Source: Palaemon carinicauda
Lineage: Eukaryota; Arthropoda; Malacostraca; Decapoda; Palaemonidae
Reading direction: 5' to 3'
DNA: 64,000 bases
NCBI RefSeq assembly: GCF_036898095.1
Contig: NC_090745.1
Coordinates: 81,101,433 to 81,165,432, forward strand
Part shown: positions 24,000-33,989 of the stretch, one piece after another
How the letters are laid out: every line of letters begins with the position of its first letter
Position numbering within the stretch: the stretch's first letter is position 1
Made by a program: the position numbers and the translations under genes
Notes under the pieces: model-generated
What the model saw: the letters and a program-made list of their open reading frames with translations, nothing else
Told to the model about the DNA's origin: nothing
Database searches by the model: none

Positions 24000-24833
24000 T
24001 ACCTTCTCGGATGTATAATAAATGGAAGAAAAGACAAAACAGTATAACTGGATAAACTTTGGAGGCGCCGTTGCGAAGGCTATGACTCGTGAAAAAATAC
24101 GGTAACCAGAGCTGCCAACGTGTGATGTAGAACTCTGGCAATGTTAGCGTAATATGCTAACATTAGCAGTGTTTTTCATTTATTTTTGTCATTCTACTTG
24201 TCGATTGTAGTCGCTCCCGTTCGTTTGTTTGTACATAGCAGGTTTCGACCTTCTGCGCAAAAACCCGCGCATAGGCTCCTCCTCCTCCACCAATAGGATT
24301 TCTCCTTCCCTAACCGTGAAATGTAACTATTCGACTTCACTCGCGTTATTCAATTATATGACTTGATCCAGTACAACTATACCATTCCTTTTATGTAATA
24401 CCCTCGTATACATATTACGTTTGACCCCAGTATAACTTGTTTTATTATCTGATCCCTTATAAAATCACCCTTTATTTTTCCATTCAATATTATTTATCAT
24501 ACATTCCATTTTATCTTGTTATATTACTTTTATACATTTTGTTATTACCTTGTCACGCCCTGATTCCACATAAATACTGGCTGTGCACAAGTTTCACATT
24601 CTAGTTCATTCATGTTTATTCTCTAGACTCTGTTGTTTTTCCGTTAACCAATCACGAACCTATACGTATGGAAAGTTTGCACAGAGGGTGGGGGTTAATA
24701 TTTCCCTACCCCCTTCCCTTATCTCTCTACTAGGTCTCTTCATACCCCTCCCAACAGATCCTTTTCCGTGGAAACCTTTGTCCTAGTCAGGTGTTTGTTA
24801 TTTCAAGTGAGGTTTTTTTTTGCGTATTTTGTG
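24000..24833. other. No gene seen
   Basis: No reading frame or repeat I can support. It contains ATGTTAGCGTAATATGCTAA-type short dyads near 24140-24165. Confidence 0.35.
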
Positions 24834-25089
24834 ATGGAGGAAGTTATAGAAACTTGTAACAGCTGCAGTATTCCATACTTAAAAGCATTTGCTAAATTTC
24901 ATGGTGATTTTTTTTATACGAAATCCAATGTTGATAATTTCCTTAAATCACAAAATTTAATACCTCATTGTTTACAGTGCCCAAGTGCCGTTCCTTCCTA
25001 CCATACAGGAAAGACATTCACGTATATTACTGCAATACCCAAACTAAGGTATCTAAAACCAAGAAGAGACTCCGATCTGGGTCATAAAA
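24834..25089 (+). CDS. Unrecognised exon-like frame, possible transposase N-terminus
   Basis: From the ATG at 24834 the frame encodes MEEVIETCNSCSIPYLKAFA, then FFYTKSNVDNFLKSQNLIPH, CLQCPS and PKLRYLKPRRDSDLGHK. It reaches AAAAGTAAGT at about 25087-25096, a good 5' splice-site match, and downstream sequence changes to a repeat. Two Cys pairs (CNSC, CLQC) suggest metal binding. The layout is faintly like the N-terminal zinc-binding region of Merlin/ISXO2-type transposases, but I cannot confirm this. An in-frame upstream ATG at 24768 exists. Composition is protein-like, and no partner exon is identified. Confidence 0.3.
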
Positions 25090-25164
25090 GTAAGTCATTC
25101 ATTTATTTAAATTTTAATGTTAAGAGTGCGAAACTCAACATTACCTCTTGCCAGTACAAGTTTT

Positions 25165-25990
25165 TGACCTGGGAGGGGGTCCGGGGGCTTGCCCCCGGAT
25201 ATGGGTTGTGACCTGGGAACTTCTAGGTTAGATTAGGTGGGTTTGTTAGGTTCTGTACCCTTTTCTACCTTTTTATATATTTTGTAAAGGGTATATGGAA
25301 AAATGCTTTAAAATACACATGCTAATATTATCGTAGCATTGCTAACGTTAGCAGTGCCATCGTAACATTGGTAACGTTGCGCAACATTGCTAATTTTAGC
25401 ACGCAGTTCATACGCGAGTGAAGTAACTCAGAATTTGTCATTATAAATAAACATTTTAACAGAATATATATAACAAAAGACATTATATTTAAGCATTTTA
25501 ACAGAAAATATATGTTTTCATTCTAGAAAATAAAGTTATTTAACCGGTTTTCATCTTCATTTCATCCGTAATAACAGCAACCAGTTCGGCTGCTTAAAGT
25601 TAGTCGAATTGGTTATTCTGTTTGTTTGCGGTTGAAATGAAGGTCAGATTCGGTCAAATCACGTTATTTTACTACGGGAAAACATATATTTTCTGTTTGA
25701 AATGAGAATCTGTAATACAGTAAAACTTTACCAATAAGGACTAAATAAGTGGTTGAAAAAAATATATGGTTCATGTAAGTGGCTGAAAACAGGCCAAAAC
25801 ATGATTATTTAACACTTGATATTTGTAAAGGTGTACAGAACCTAACAAATCCACCTAACCTAACTTAGTAGTTCCCTGGTCACAACCCCTAACCAGGGCA
25901 AGCCCCCCTGTGCCCCCTTCCCAGAGACAAGCCCCCTGACCCCCCTTCCCAGGTCGCAACTGCTAGCCGGACCCCACTTCCCAGGTCACA
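25165..25990. mobile_element. Foldback-like element with nested inverted repeats
   Basis: The arm at about 25165-25262 (GGGGGCTTGCCCCCGG, then TTGTGACCTGGGAACT, then GTTTGTTAGGTTCTGTACC) is the reverse complement, at about 85%, of 25830-25900, and its GGGGGCTTG part recurs in the right arm up to about 25990. Nested inside, 25499-25518 and 25677-25697 are a near-perfect 20-bp inverted pair (AACAGAAAATATATGTTTTC). No coding sequence is present. It resembles a non-autonomous foldback or TIR element. No target duplication was found. Confidence 0.55.
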
Positions 25991-26607
25991 AACAAAGTAA
26001 ATCGCAAATAAATCCTTACATTCTGATAAAGTAAATCGCAAATAATGCCTTACCTTATGATTGACTTTTTTTTTTTTTTTTTTTTGTCTTGGTAGGCTAA
26101 TGTTTATAGAAGCTTTGCAGTAGAAAATGTGTTGGTCTTCCCAAAAAATTGAGTCAGAATTCGACCTTTCAGGCATTATTTCCCGGTTATTTTTTAATTT
26201 CATGTAAGTAACACTAGCTTTAAACTGAACGGAGAGCATTTCCATCATAATCAATTGCCGACAAATGAAATCTACACAATTTCGAAATAGATTGATATAC
26301 TTCACTCAAGTTCCCTCCTGAAGACGTCTTTGTGTGATGGTGGTGAAGTTGAAACTGAAGGGGAAGGTGGAAAAATATGGCTGTTGTAGAACAACATTGG
26401 GGAACTTGTGAAGAAGTACTTGTAAGCTGTTAATTGGTTTAAAAAATCCACCTGACTAATACGTCATTGTAAATGCACAGAAACCAGGAATGCACAATAA
26501 GTCCCCTTTAGTCTCAGATTTAAACAATGAACTCAGAGTGAAAAACATACTTCATATTTTAATCGACTGATACGCAAGTTATTATGCCTCAGCCCCTATT
26601 ATCATTA
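25991..26607. other. No gene seen
   Basis: It includes a T run at 26068-26085. Nothing else is recognised before the left end of DIRS element A. Confidence 0.4.
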
Positions 26608-26975
26608 TTTTGGGGCTCAAGCCATGACGTCCTGATGGAAGGTTCCTTCAATAGCTTCCTGAGGGTATATATGACTACAGTAGATATTCCCAGAGAATTA
26701 ACTAAAGGTTTCACAGAATTCTAACTTCTGGCGCGAGTACCCATAAGGTTTCCCTTTAAGATATCGTATAATAACAGGGGACGTATGCTTGACACGCCAC
26801 ATAGCCATCTGCACCCCACATAGCGTTTACGCTTCGAGGGTGAAGTGTGGCAAGTATTAGGAGGAGCCGTTACAAAACTCTCCTCCTGCGTTACTGTTAC
26901 GGTACCTAGTGATGTAAACAAACAGCCGAAATAGCTGTCCGCCGTCTTGGTTTACGTCACATCCGCGCGCTTCAT
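26608..26975 (+). repeat. Left inverted terminal repeat of DIRS A
   Basis: It matches the reverse complement of the right repeat, including GCTTGACACGCCACATAGCC and CATAGCGTTTACGCTTCGA, and differs by small indels (about 13 extra bases near 26925). It is followed at 27038 by an ATG opening MSQSSASPFSGK, a candidate first coding exon of A. Confidence 0.85.
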
Positions 26976-28119
26976 TCCTGTTTCTGTAGCGTACCTGAGC
27001 AGAGTATTTTTCCCAGTGTTCGCTATTTTATTGCATCATGTCGCAATCTTCAGCCTCGCCTTTTTCTGGAAAGTTGAGTACTGTACCATATTCTAATTTG
27101 TTCCGTAACTGAAATACAAACCACGCTATTTACATGCGGTAATTACTTCGTCGTAGCTGAATGATGAGCCATAGTTAGCGGGGGGTAGGTAGAGGTAGCT
27201 TGCTAAACCCCCCCCCCCCTCACACACTAGTGAGTGCTTCACTTTACTTTTGGCTCGGATGGCGAGCGGACGTGTCTGCTCCCATCCTCGCTTGACAGCC
27301 ATTAATACTTTTGTCTTTTTCTTACTTTTTCTTATACTTAATATTTATAAACATTCTTGGTGTTTATATATATATATTTTTGTGTATAGAATAGCGTAAG
27401 TTTTTTCTTTTCAGTGTTTGTGCGGTGTGTGTAGTGTACGACAACAAAGAGTGAGACATCTGCATAGCGCTAGGTCACCTCCGTTTCACTTCATGGTGCG
27501 CGGCCCTTCTACTTCTAGGCCACCACGGTTGCTCTTCATGGAGGGCGGTCTCTCTCGAGGTGGTTCACCTCTTACTACTACTACGTACTACTACTCTGAA
27601 GCTTCTTTCCCGTTGCGGGCTGAGTTGCTATTCCGTTTTATTTGTCTCAATTATTTTTATGAAATCTAATTGTGTTTTTAACTGGTCAGCTTCTGGGAAC
27701 ACTCCCCTTCGGTGGTCTGTGTTTCTTACTTTGGGAACATTCAAAGTCAGTTACATAATTATAGTTGTTATAATTTGTTTTTGTTAGTTCTCCGCCCTCC
27801 CCCTTCTCTCGCGAGTGTCAGTGGGGGAGGAGGGCGCATACCTAACTTTTGTTCTTATGTTTTGCTTTTCCTCGTGGTTACTCTTTGGAGTTCTACCCGG
27901 GGGAATTTCTGTTTAATAATTATTTACATTTATTTTCCCGGTTAACTATGCAGTTTCTTCGTTTGACTGAAGTGTGCCAACGAAGCATAGCTGTCCTGTA
28001 TATGTCGGGGGAGTCTGCTGTCGCTACCGTCTCTCTAGGACATCATGGGCATTATCCCTTCTCTCAGAAGTTCTCCCGTGACTATTGTCAGCTCTTCAGT
28101 CCATCCTAGAACGTAGGAG

Positions 28120-28974
28120 GTTCGCCTCCAAGGGTAGTTAGTTAGCTTCCTTTCTTACATTTTTCCTGGTCCTTAGGCGGTTATGCTCTTGGGGCTGAGC
28201 GACCGCCCTTGTAACCTTGCTCAAGGGGCTGGGCGGTTGCAAGTCAGGACCCTGGAACTTCAAGCGACTATGCTCTTGGGGCTGAGCGGTCGCTTCTGTA
28301 GCTATGTTCAAGGGACTGAACAGCTGTAGGATCTGTCTTGTGACCTCTCTCGTTCGCGAGAGAGGCCACTCATAAGGACTCCTCTTCGGAGGATGGTTCC
28401 TTACAGGTCAGCTTGCTGACCCCACGGCCCTTAGGGGCGCCATTACCAGTGTCAGGGGTTTCCTGGTCCTTAAGCGGTTATTCTCTTAGTGCTGAGCGAC
28501 CTCTCTTGTAACCATGCTCAAGGGGCTGAGCGGTTGCAAGGCCGGCCCATGGAACTTGATGTGACTACAGTGAACCCTCGTTTATCGCGGTAGATAGGTT
28601 CCAGACGCGGCCGCGATAGGTGAAAATCCGCGAAGTAGTGACACCATATTTACCTATTTATTCAACATGTATATTCAGACTTTTAAAACCTTCCCTTGTA
28701 TGTAGTACTGTTAACAAACTACCCTTTAATGTACAGAACACTTAATGCATGTACTACAGTACCCTAAACTAAAACAGGCACAAATATTAAAGGCAATTTT
28801 ATATCATGCGTTTCCTAAACACGCTAAAAAGCACGTTAAAAAATGGCAACCAATGTTTTGTTTACATTTAACTCTGATCATAATGAAGAAACAAACTGGA
28901 GGTAGAGCTTTGCTTATTACCCAGACATATTTCCCATACTATTCCCTTAGAACTACATCACATCTTCCTACTTT

Positions 28975-29073
<99 letters not shown>

Positions 29074-29097
29074 GTATATATATATATATTACTGTAT

Positions 29098-29181
<84 letters not shown>

Positions 29182-29238
29182 GTATACACATATACATACA
29201 TACATATATACATACATACATATATACATAAATACATG

Positions 29239-29299
<61 letters not shown>

Positions 29300-29710
29300 T
29301 ACTGTATATATATGGGTTATGGAAAAAATCCGCGAAGTGGTGAATCCGCGATGGTCGAACCGCGAAGTAGCGAGGGTTCACTGTATGCTCTTGGGGCTGA
29401 GCAGTCGCTTCTATAGCTTTGCTCAAGGGGTTGAGCAGCTACAAGTCAGTTTTGTGACTTCTCTCGTTCACGAGGGAGGCCACTTTTAAGGGCTCCTCTT
29501 CGGACGATTGCTCTTTAGGTCTCTTCTACGAAGTGTCACCTCTCTCGTTCATGAGATAGGACACTCATAGAGACTCCTATCCGGAGGATTGTTCCTGATA
29601 AGGTCAGCTTGCTAATCCAACGGCCCTTAGGGACACCGTCTCCAGTCTCTAATACGAAGTGTTTTCCCCTCTCGTTCGCGAGAGAGACCACTCATAGAGA
29701 CTCCTCTTCG
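28120..29710 (+). repeat. Array of short hairpins in DIRS B ORF1
   Basis: Successive perfect or near-perfect stem-loops fill the segment, excluding the inserted MITE. Examples: GGCGGT 28176-28181 with ACCGCC 28202-28207, enclosing GCTC/GAGC; CTTGTAACC 28208-28216 with GGTTGCAAG 28235-28243; AAGCGAC 28262-28268 with GTCGCTT 28289-28295; CCTCTCTCG 28344-28352, loop TTCG, CGAGAGAGG 28357-28365; TCCTC, loop TTCG, GAGGA 28380-28393; GGTCAGC, TT, GCTGACC near 28407-28422. Stems differ in sequence but pairing is kept. Confidence 0.85.
28568..29383. mobile_element. pogo/Tigger-type MITE with TA TSD
   Basis: It begins CAGTGAACCCTCG and ends CGAGGGTTCACTG, exact reverse complements. Subterminal parts (TTATCGCGG at the left, CCGCGAAGTAG at the right) are also related in inverted form. 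It is flanked by TA on both sides (28566-28567 and 29384-29385), as expected for Tc1/mariner-superfamily elements, and the terminal sequence is that of pogo/Tigger MITEs. The middle is a hugely expanded TA repeat (about 28976-29313). There is no transposase. It is inserted in the ORF1 region of DIRS B: sequence on both sides rejoins as GACTATGCTCTTGG, a phrase found intact at 28266. Confidence 0.92.
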
Positions 29711-29738
29711 GAGGATTGTTCCTGATATCAGTCACAAA

Positions 29739-30035
29739 CACTTCAGTGTTTAGTGACAGGGAAACTTTGTCTTCTCGTTACGCTGACCCTTCGGGGTCTC
29801 GTAACTTTAGTTACGCAGAACCCTTGTGCTCTCATAACTTTAGTCACTCTTACACTTCGGTGTTTAGTGACAGGGAAACTTCTGTTTCTCGTTACGCTGA
29901 CCCTGCGGGGTCTCGTAACATTAGTTACGCAGAACCCTTGGGCTCTCGTAACTTTAGTCACTCCTACACTTCGGTGTTTAGTGACAGGGAAACTTCGGTT
30001 TCTCGTTGCGCTGACCCTTCGGGGTCTCGCAACTC
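29739..30035 (+). repeat. 114-bp (38-codon) tandem repeats made of TTCG hairpins
   Basis: The unit starting GTGTTTAGTGACAGGGAAAC occurs at about 29746, 29860 and 29974, exactly 114 bases apart, keeping one reading frame (TSVFSDRETSVSRYADPSGS per repeat and more). Each unit folds into consecutive hairpins: GTCAC/GTGAC enclosing ACAC-TTCG-GTGT (29843-29871), GAAAC-TTCG-GTTTC (29989-30002), GTTACG/CGTAAC enclosing ACCC-TTCG-GGGT. The repeats differ by a few substitutions. Confidence 0.93.
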
Positions 30036-30489
30036 AGACGACGTTAGGCCTTTTGGTCTCTCGTTCCCTTAGGCAAGACCTGCTGTCCTGCCGTCTCCGT
30101 TCCTGGCTGCTGACGCGCTGTGGGCGCCCACGACTAAACCTGCCATTGCGCACAAGGGACTTGAGCGCTAACTGCGCCTCTAATCCTTCAGCTCCAGGTT
30201 TAACCTGCGCCCCCTCATGCTGCTGCTATTCCAGTCTTAGCGCCTCAGACCTCACCTGCGCGTGTGCGCGCACCTGTTCCTGTTACGCGCCAGGGTTCCC
30301 CTGTGCCTCCACACTCCACGCCAGCGCCCGCCAGCAGTTCCTGATTTAGCGCTCTCCTGCGCAGTACTTCCAGTGTTGATCGTTGGCTCTGTGCTGAAAC
30401 AGACCTGCCTTAGTCTTCTTCAGGGGATGCTCTCCCTTTAGGGACACATCCCAGTTCCTGTTCGACCTGTCAGCTGATCCTTCAACGTA

Positions 30490-31500
30490 GAGCACAAGCG
30501 CGCGCGTGCATTTACGCACTTGCACACGCGCTAGCGCCGACGATCTTCTTATACGCACAAACGCCGACGATCACACCTGCGCTGACGATCTTCATACGCG
30601 TGTGAGCGCCGATTATCGTCCGCGCGCGGGCACCAGTGGGTTCCCGCGCGCATTCGGCACGTCCGCGTGCCCGTGTGCTCGCGTGCCTGTGCGTTCGCGC
30701 GCGCTCCTATATTTTTCCACGCGCAGGCACCAATGGTTTCCCGCTCGCCCGCTCCCGTATGCGCGCGAGCATTTCTTTAATTTGTGTGCCCTTCTTCCTG
30801 ATATAGCGCACACGCGCTCACCAACGCCCCAGCGCGCTTACCAACGCCCCAGCGCGCTTCTACAGTTCAGCGCGCAGTCCTGGATGTGCCTAAGTTAGCG
30901 CACGGGCGCGCACAGGTACATCTGGACTCTCCATCTAAATTGCGCAATCCTGTACGCACGCTTCCAGTTGCGCGCAAGGTTCCGGTTGCGCACAATTTGC
31001 CGGTTGTGCGCGATGTTCCAGTTGCGCGCACATCTGTACGGCCGAATCTGATGGCGTCGCACATCATTGGAGTTTTTCTCCTGAGAGATCGCAGGCGCTC
31101 ACCAGTGGTTCAGCCTGCGGGGTCTCCAAGTCTCTTCTACGAAGGGCACCTCTCCCATTCGCGGGAGAGGTCTCTCATAGTGACCACTCCTCGGAGTATC
31201 AAGTCTCCTGCACGCCCAACGCACCCACGAGCTCCTCAGGGTAAGATGCCTGTGCAGACTGCACAGCGCTCACCTGCTCGCCAACGCGCTAGCTCGCGTT
31301 ACTGCACACTCGCGCCCAACAGTCTTGCATCAGGTTGCTGCGTGCCCGCGCACCCACGATCAATTGATTGCGCCCATCCAACCTTCAACCATCTCCTACG
31401 CGCGCTCACGCCATCAATCTCGCACGCTCGTGAGCACAAAATTCCTGCTGCGCATGATCCCTTCCAGGAATCATTGCGCTACCACCAGCTCGATCTGCGC
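30490..31500 (+). repeat. CpG-rich low-complexity tract
   Basis: Runs of CGCGCG, GCGCGC and GCGCACGC are dense, unlike the flanking sequence. The tract encodes Arg/Ala/Pro/Ser-rich low-complexity peptide in several frames and lies within the ORF1 region of DIRS B. A similar tract occurs in element C (about 46540-47270). Confidence 0.8.
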
Positions 31501-32811
31501 CCCAATCGCAAGCGCGATCACGCATGAAATTTTACGGGGCTTCAGGCGGACAGGTCATCGTCCCGTTCCCCTCCCAGGAGGCGCAGAACAGCGCGCTCGC
31601 CGGAGGAGGGGAGGTTTCCGGATAGGTCCAAGGCCCCTTTTTGTTTCAGCTTCGTTCTGGCGAACCCTCGTTTGTCAACTCCTCCAAGGGATCGAACGAT
31701 CCCCTTCCCTCCAGAGGGAGTGTCTGACAGCTCGACTCAGCCAGCAACCCTGGTTTTGGACCGTAGTCAGAGCTCTTATGCAGGCTATGAAGCCTGTGCT
31801 CTCTGACCTCTGTCACATATCAGGGGCAGCTCCCTCCCCTTCTGAAGAGGAAGAGGAGAGTCCCCTCCAGGGTGACCTCTCCAACGGCTAAACTGTCCCC
31901 TCGCAATCCTTGTGCAAGGCTCTTTCCTTACCCGAGACTTTCTCCCCCTCCACTGTGGATGAGGATTACCTATCATCGGGGGAGTGGGACGAGCCGGTCC
32001 GTTCCCCCATCACACCATGGGGAGAAACTCCGCCTCTTCCTGAGAGGTCTTCCCACAGGGGTAGAGAAGAGCCTGCATCCATCGTTACTGGAGTCCTGTA
32101 TATCCTCCCAGGAGGGAACCGAAGGACTCGGAGACTGTTTCTAAGTCTTCGGCAAGGATCAGACAGGAGCCAGCTAGACCTTCGGAGAATGTCCACAAAT
32201 TTCCCCAGGAAGAGCACTGGGGACGAGAGACTTTACTGCTAGCTCATCAGGAGGGGAACACCTAGAGTCAGAACATGCGGGCTGGCAAGTTCTGACCCAC
32301 AGGAGGAACCTCAACAGGTTTCCAAACCCAGAGGCCCCTCCTAGTGAGGGTAAGGACTCAGTCTTGGACCAACTCTAGGGCACCCAGAAACCCTCTAGGG
32401 CCAGTGCAGCTTTGGCCTGGTCACAAGGGATGAAGAGTGTCAGACAAGGTTGAAGGCCAGCTCTCTGAGCGCGCCCCCTCCAACAGATCCAGCGCCGATA
32501 ACAAGCTCCTCTCTCCTCCTCGAGTCCATCAGAGGAGGTATTTCGAGATCCTTGAGGAGAATTGTTTGGGCCTTACGGTTCACCAATCCGTGGAAGAACT
32601 CACTGGGGGAGTCCCTCTAAAGAGACTCTCCAACCGACACGTTCCTATTCTCCTACTGAGATCCTAGGCCAGGAGAATGTAGCGAAGTGTGCCATGCAGG
32701 CAACTTCGTGGCCTGTCATCTGGCTGGGGTCTCTGGGCATCCTACGGGAAAGAATAGATCTCCTCGTTCCTTCCCCAGAATTGGAGGCTGTTTTCGGACA
32801 CCTCAAAGGAA

Positions 32812-32836
32812 CGGGGGCGGGGGGGGGGGGGGGGGG
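32812..32836. repeat. G homopolymer
   Basis: A nearly pure run of about 24 G with one C, directly before the first copy of a tandem duplication. Confidence 0.9.
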
Positions 32837-32849
32837 TTTAGACCACATT

Positions 32850-33592
32850 CGGAAAAGTGCCTCTATATAAATCTGCTAGTGATGAAGGCCACTCTTCCTG
32901 GCCCTTCATCAGTGCCAACAAAGATCTAGCGGACCACTCTGAGGGGTTATGAGCGACAACACCACAGTAGTGGCTTACATCTGCAAGCAAGGAGGTACCT
33001 TTTCAAAGTGGCTATCCCATCTCTCAGTAGAGATACTGAGATAGCCTGAAGCCCACTCGATCCCTGTATCGACTCGCTTCATTCCAGACAAAGGGAATGT
33101 GCTCACCGACAGTCGGAGCAGAGCATCTCGGTTAAGGAGTATCGAGCGGTCCTTGGATCATCCAGTAGCCAACAAAGTCCTGACTTTGTGGGGTTATCCG
33201 ACGTTCGGTACCACAGGGCCTCAGGCCTGTGGTCAGAATCGGGAAAGTGCCTCCATATAAATCTGCTAGTGATGAAGGTCACTCTTCCTGGCCCTTCATC
33301 AGTGCCAACAAAGATCTAGCGGACCACTCTGAGGGGTTATGAGCGACAACACCACAGTAGTGGCTTACATCTACAAGCAAGGAGGTACCTTTTCAAAGCG
33401 GCTATCCCACCTCTCAGTAGAGATACTGAGATAGCCCGAAGCCCACTCAATCCCTCTATTGACTCGCTTCATTCCAGACAAAGGGAATGTGCTCACCGAC
33501 AGTCGGAGCAGAGCATCTCGGTTAAGGAGTATCGAGCGGTCCTTGGATCATCCAGTAGCCAACAAAGTCCTGACTTTGTGGGGTTATCCGAC
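32850..33592 (+). repeat. Tandem duplication of RNase H region in DIRS B
   Basis: Bases 32850-33202 are repeated at 33240-33592 (offset 390) with about ten differences, separated by 37 bases. Each copy encodes DNTTVVAYI-KQGGTFSKWL, an RNase H segment, and FIPDKGNVLTDSRSR, the conserved block that ends it. Confidence 0.95.
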
Positions 33593-33989
33593 TTTGGATC
33601 GGTTCGCTACATCGCTGAACTTCAAGCTCCCGCTGTATTACCCCCAGGCCCAGATCCCAAAGCACTCTTGACAAGATGCCTTCCAACAACGGTGGGACAG
33701 CACCAACGTGTGCGCTTTTTTCCCCCGTTCTGTCTGATGAGGAGAGTGCTCAACAAGACCAGAATATCGGTCATTCGCTCGATGCCCCTTTATAGCTATG
33801 CTATGGTATCTCGCGGAATGGTTTCCGGGCCTTCCGCAACTCCTAACGGAACTTCCGGGAAAACCCCCTCTGCGACACAAGCAAACAACCACATGCCAAC
33901 AGCTCCCTCAAAGCCGTAGCTTCGCTTCGACCTACCGCCTGGAAGACTATCCAGCATCCCCTCACTAAGGATTGTCGCAACAAGTTGCG

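Larger units (their letters stand above)
27947..32240 (+). pseudogene. ORF1 (gag-like) region of DIRS B, decayed
   Basis: Coding potential is spread over several frames. It starts with a frame reading TEVCQRSIAVLYMSGESAVA (about 27970), continues through hairpin-rich repeats (28120-29700), the 38-residue repeats at 29739-30035, a CpG-rich low-complexity tract (30490-31500), then SPSLQRECLTARLSQQPWFW and a Glu-rich stretch (PSEEEEESPLQ, about 31835-31865), followed in another frame by DEDYLSSGEWDEPVRSPITP. The Glu-rich and EWDEPVR parts correspond to the acidic part of DIRS ORF1 proteins upstream of the conserved core. Multiple frameshifts make it non-functional. Its own function in the family is nucleic-acid packaging by inference only. 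Confidence 0.6.
32240..33960 (+). pseudogene. DIRS B RNase H and methyltransferase-like remnants
   Basis: RNase H residues DNTTVVAYICKQGGTFSKWL (about 32950) and IPDKGNVLTDSRSRASRL (about 33465) are followed by LDRFATSLNFKLPLYYP (about 33595), the FATSxNxxLPLYY block that opens the Dam-like methyltransferase region of DIRS elements. In element A the same block is LFATSDNNQLPLYVAP. The RT domain expected upstream is not recognisable, so this copy has lost it. Frames are broken in several places. Confidence 0.65.

Noticed and set aside
29739..30035. CRISPR-like array
   Set aside because: The units are contiguous 114-bp in-frame repeats without variable spacers, in animal DNA.
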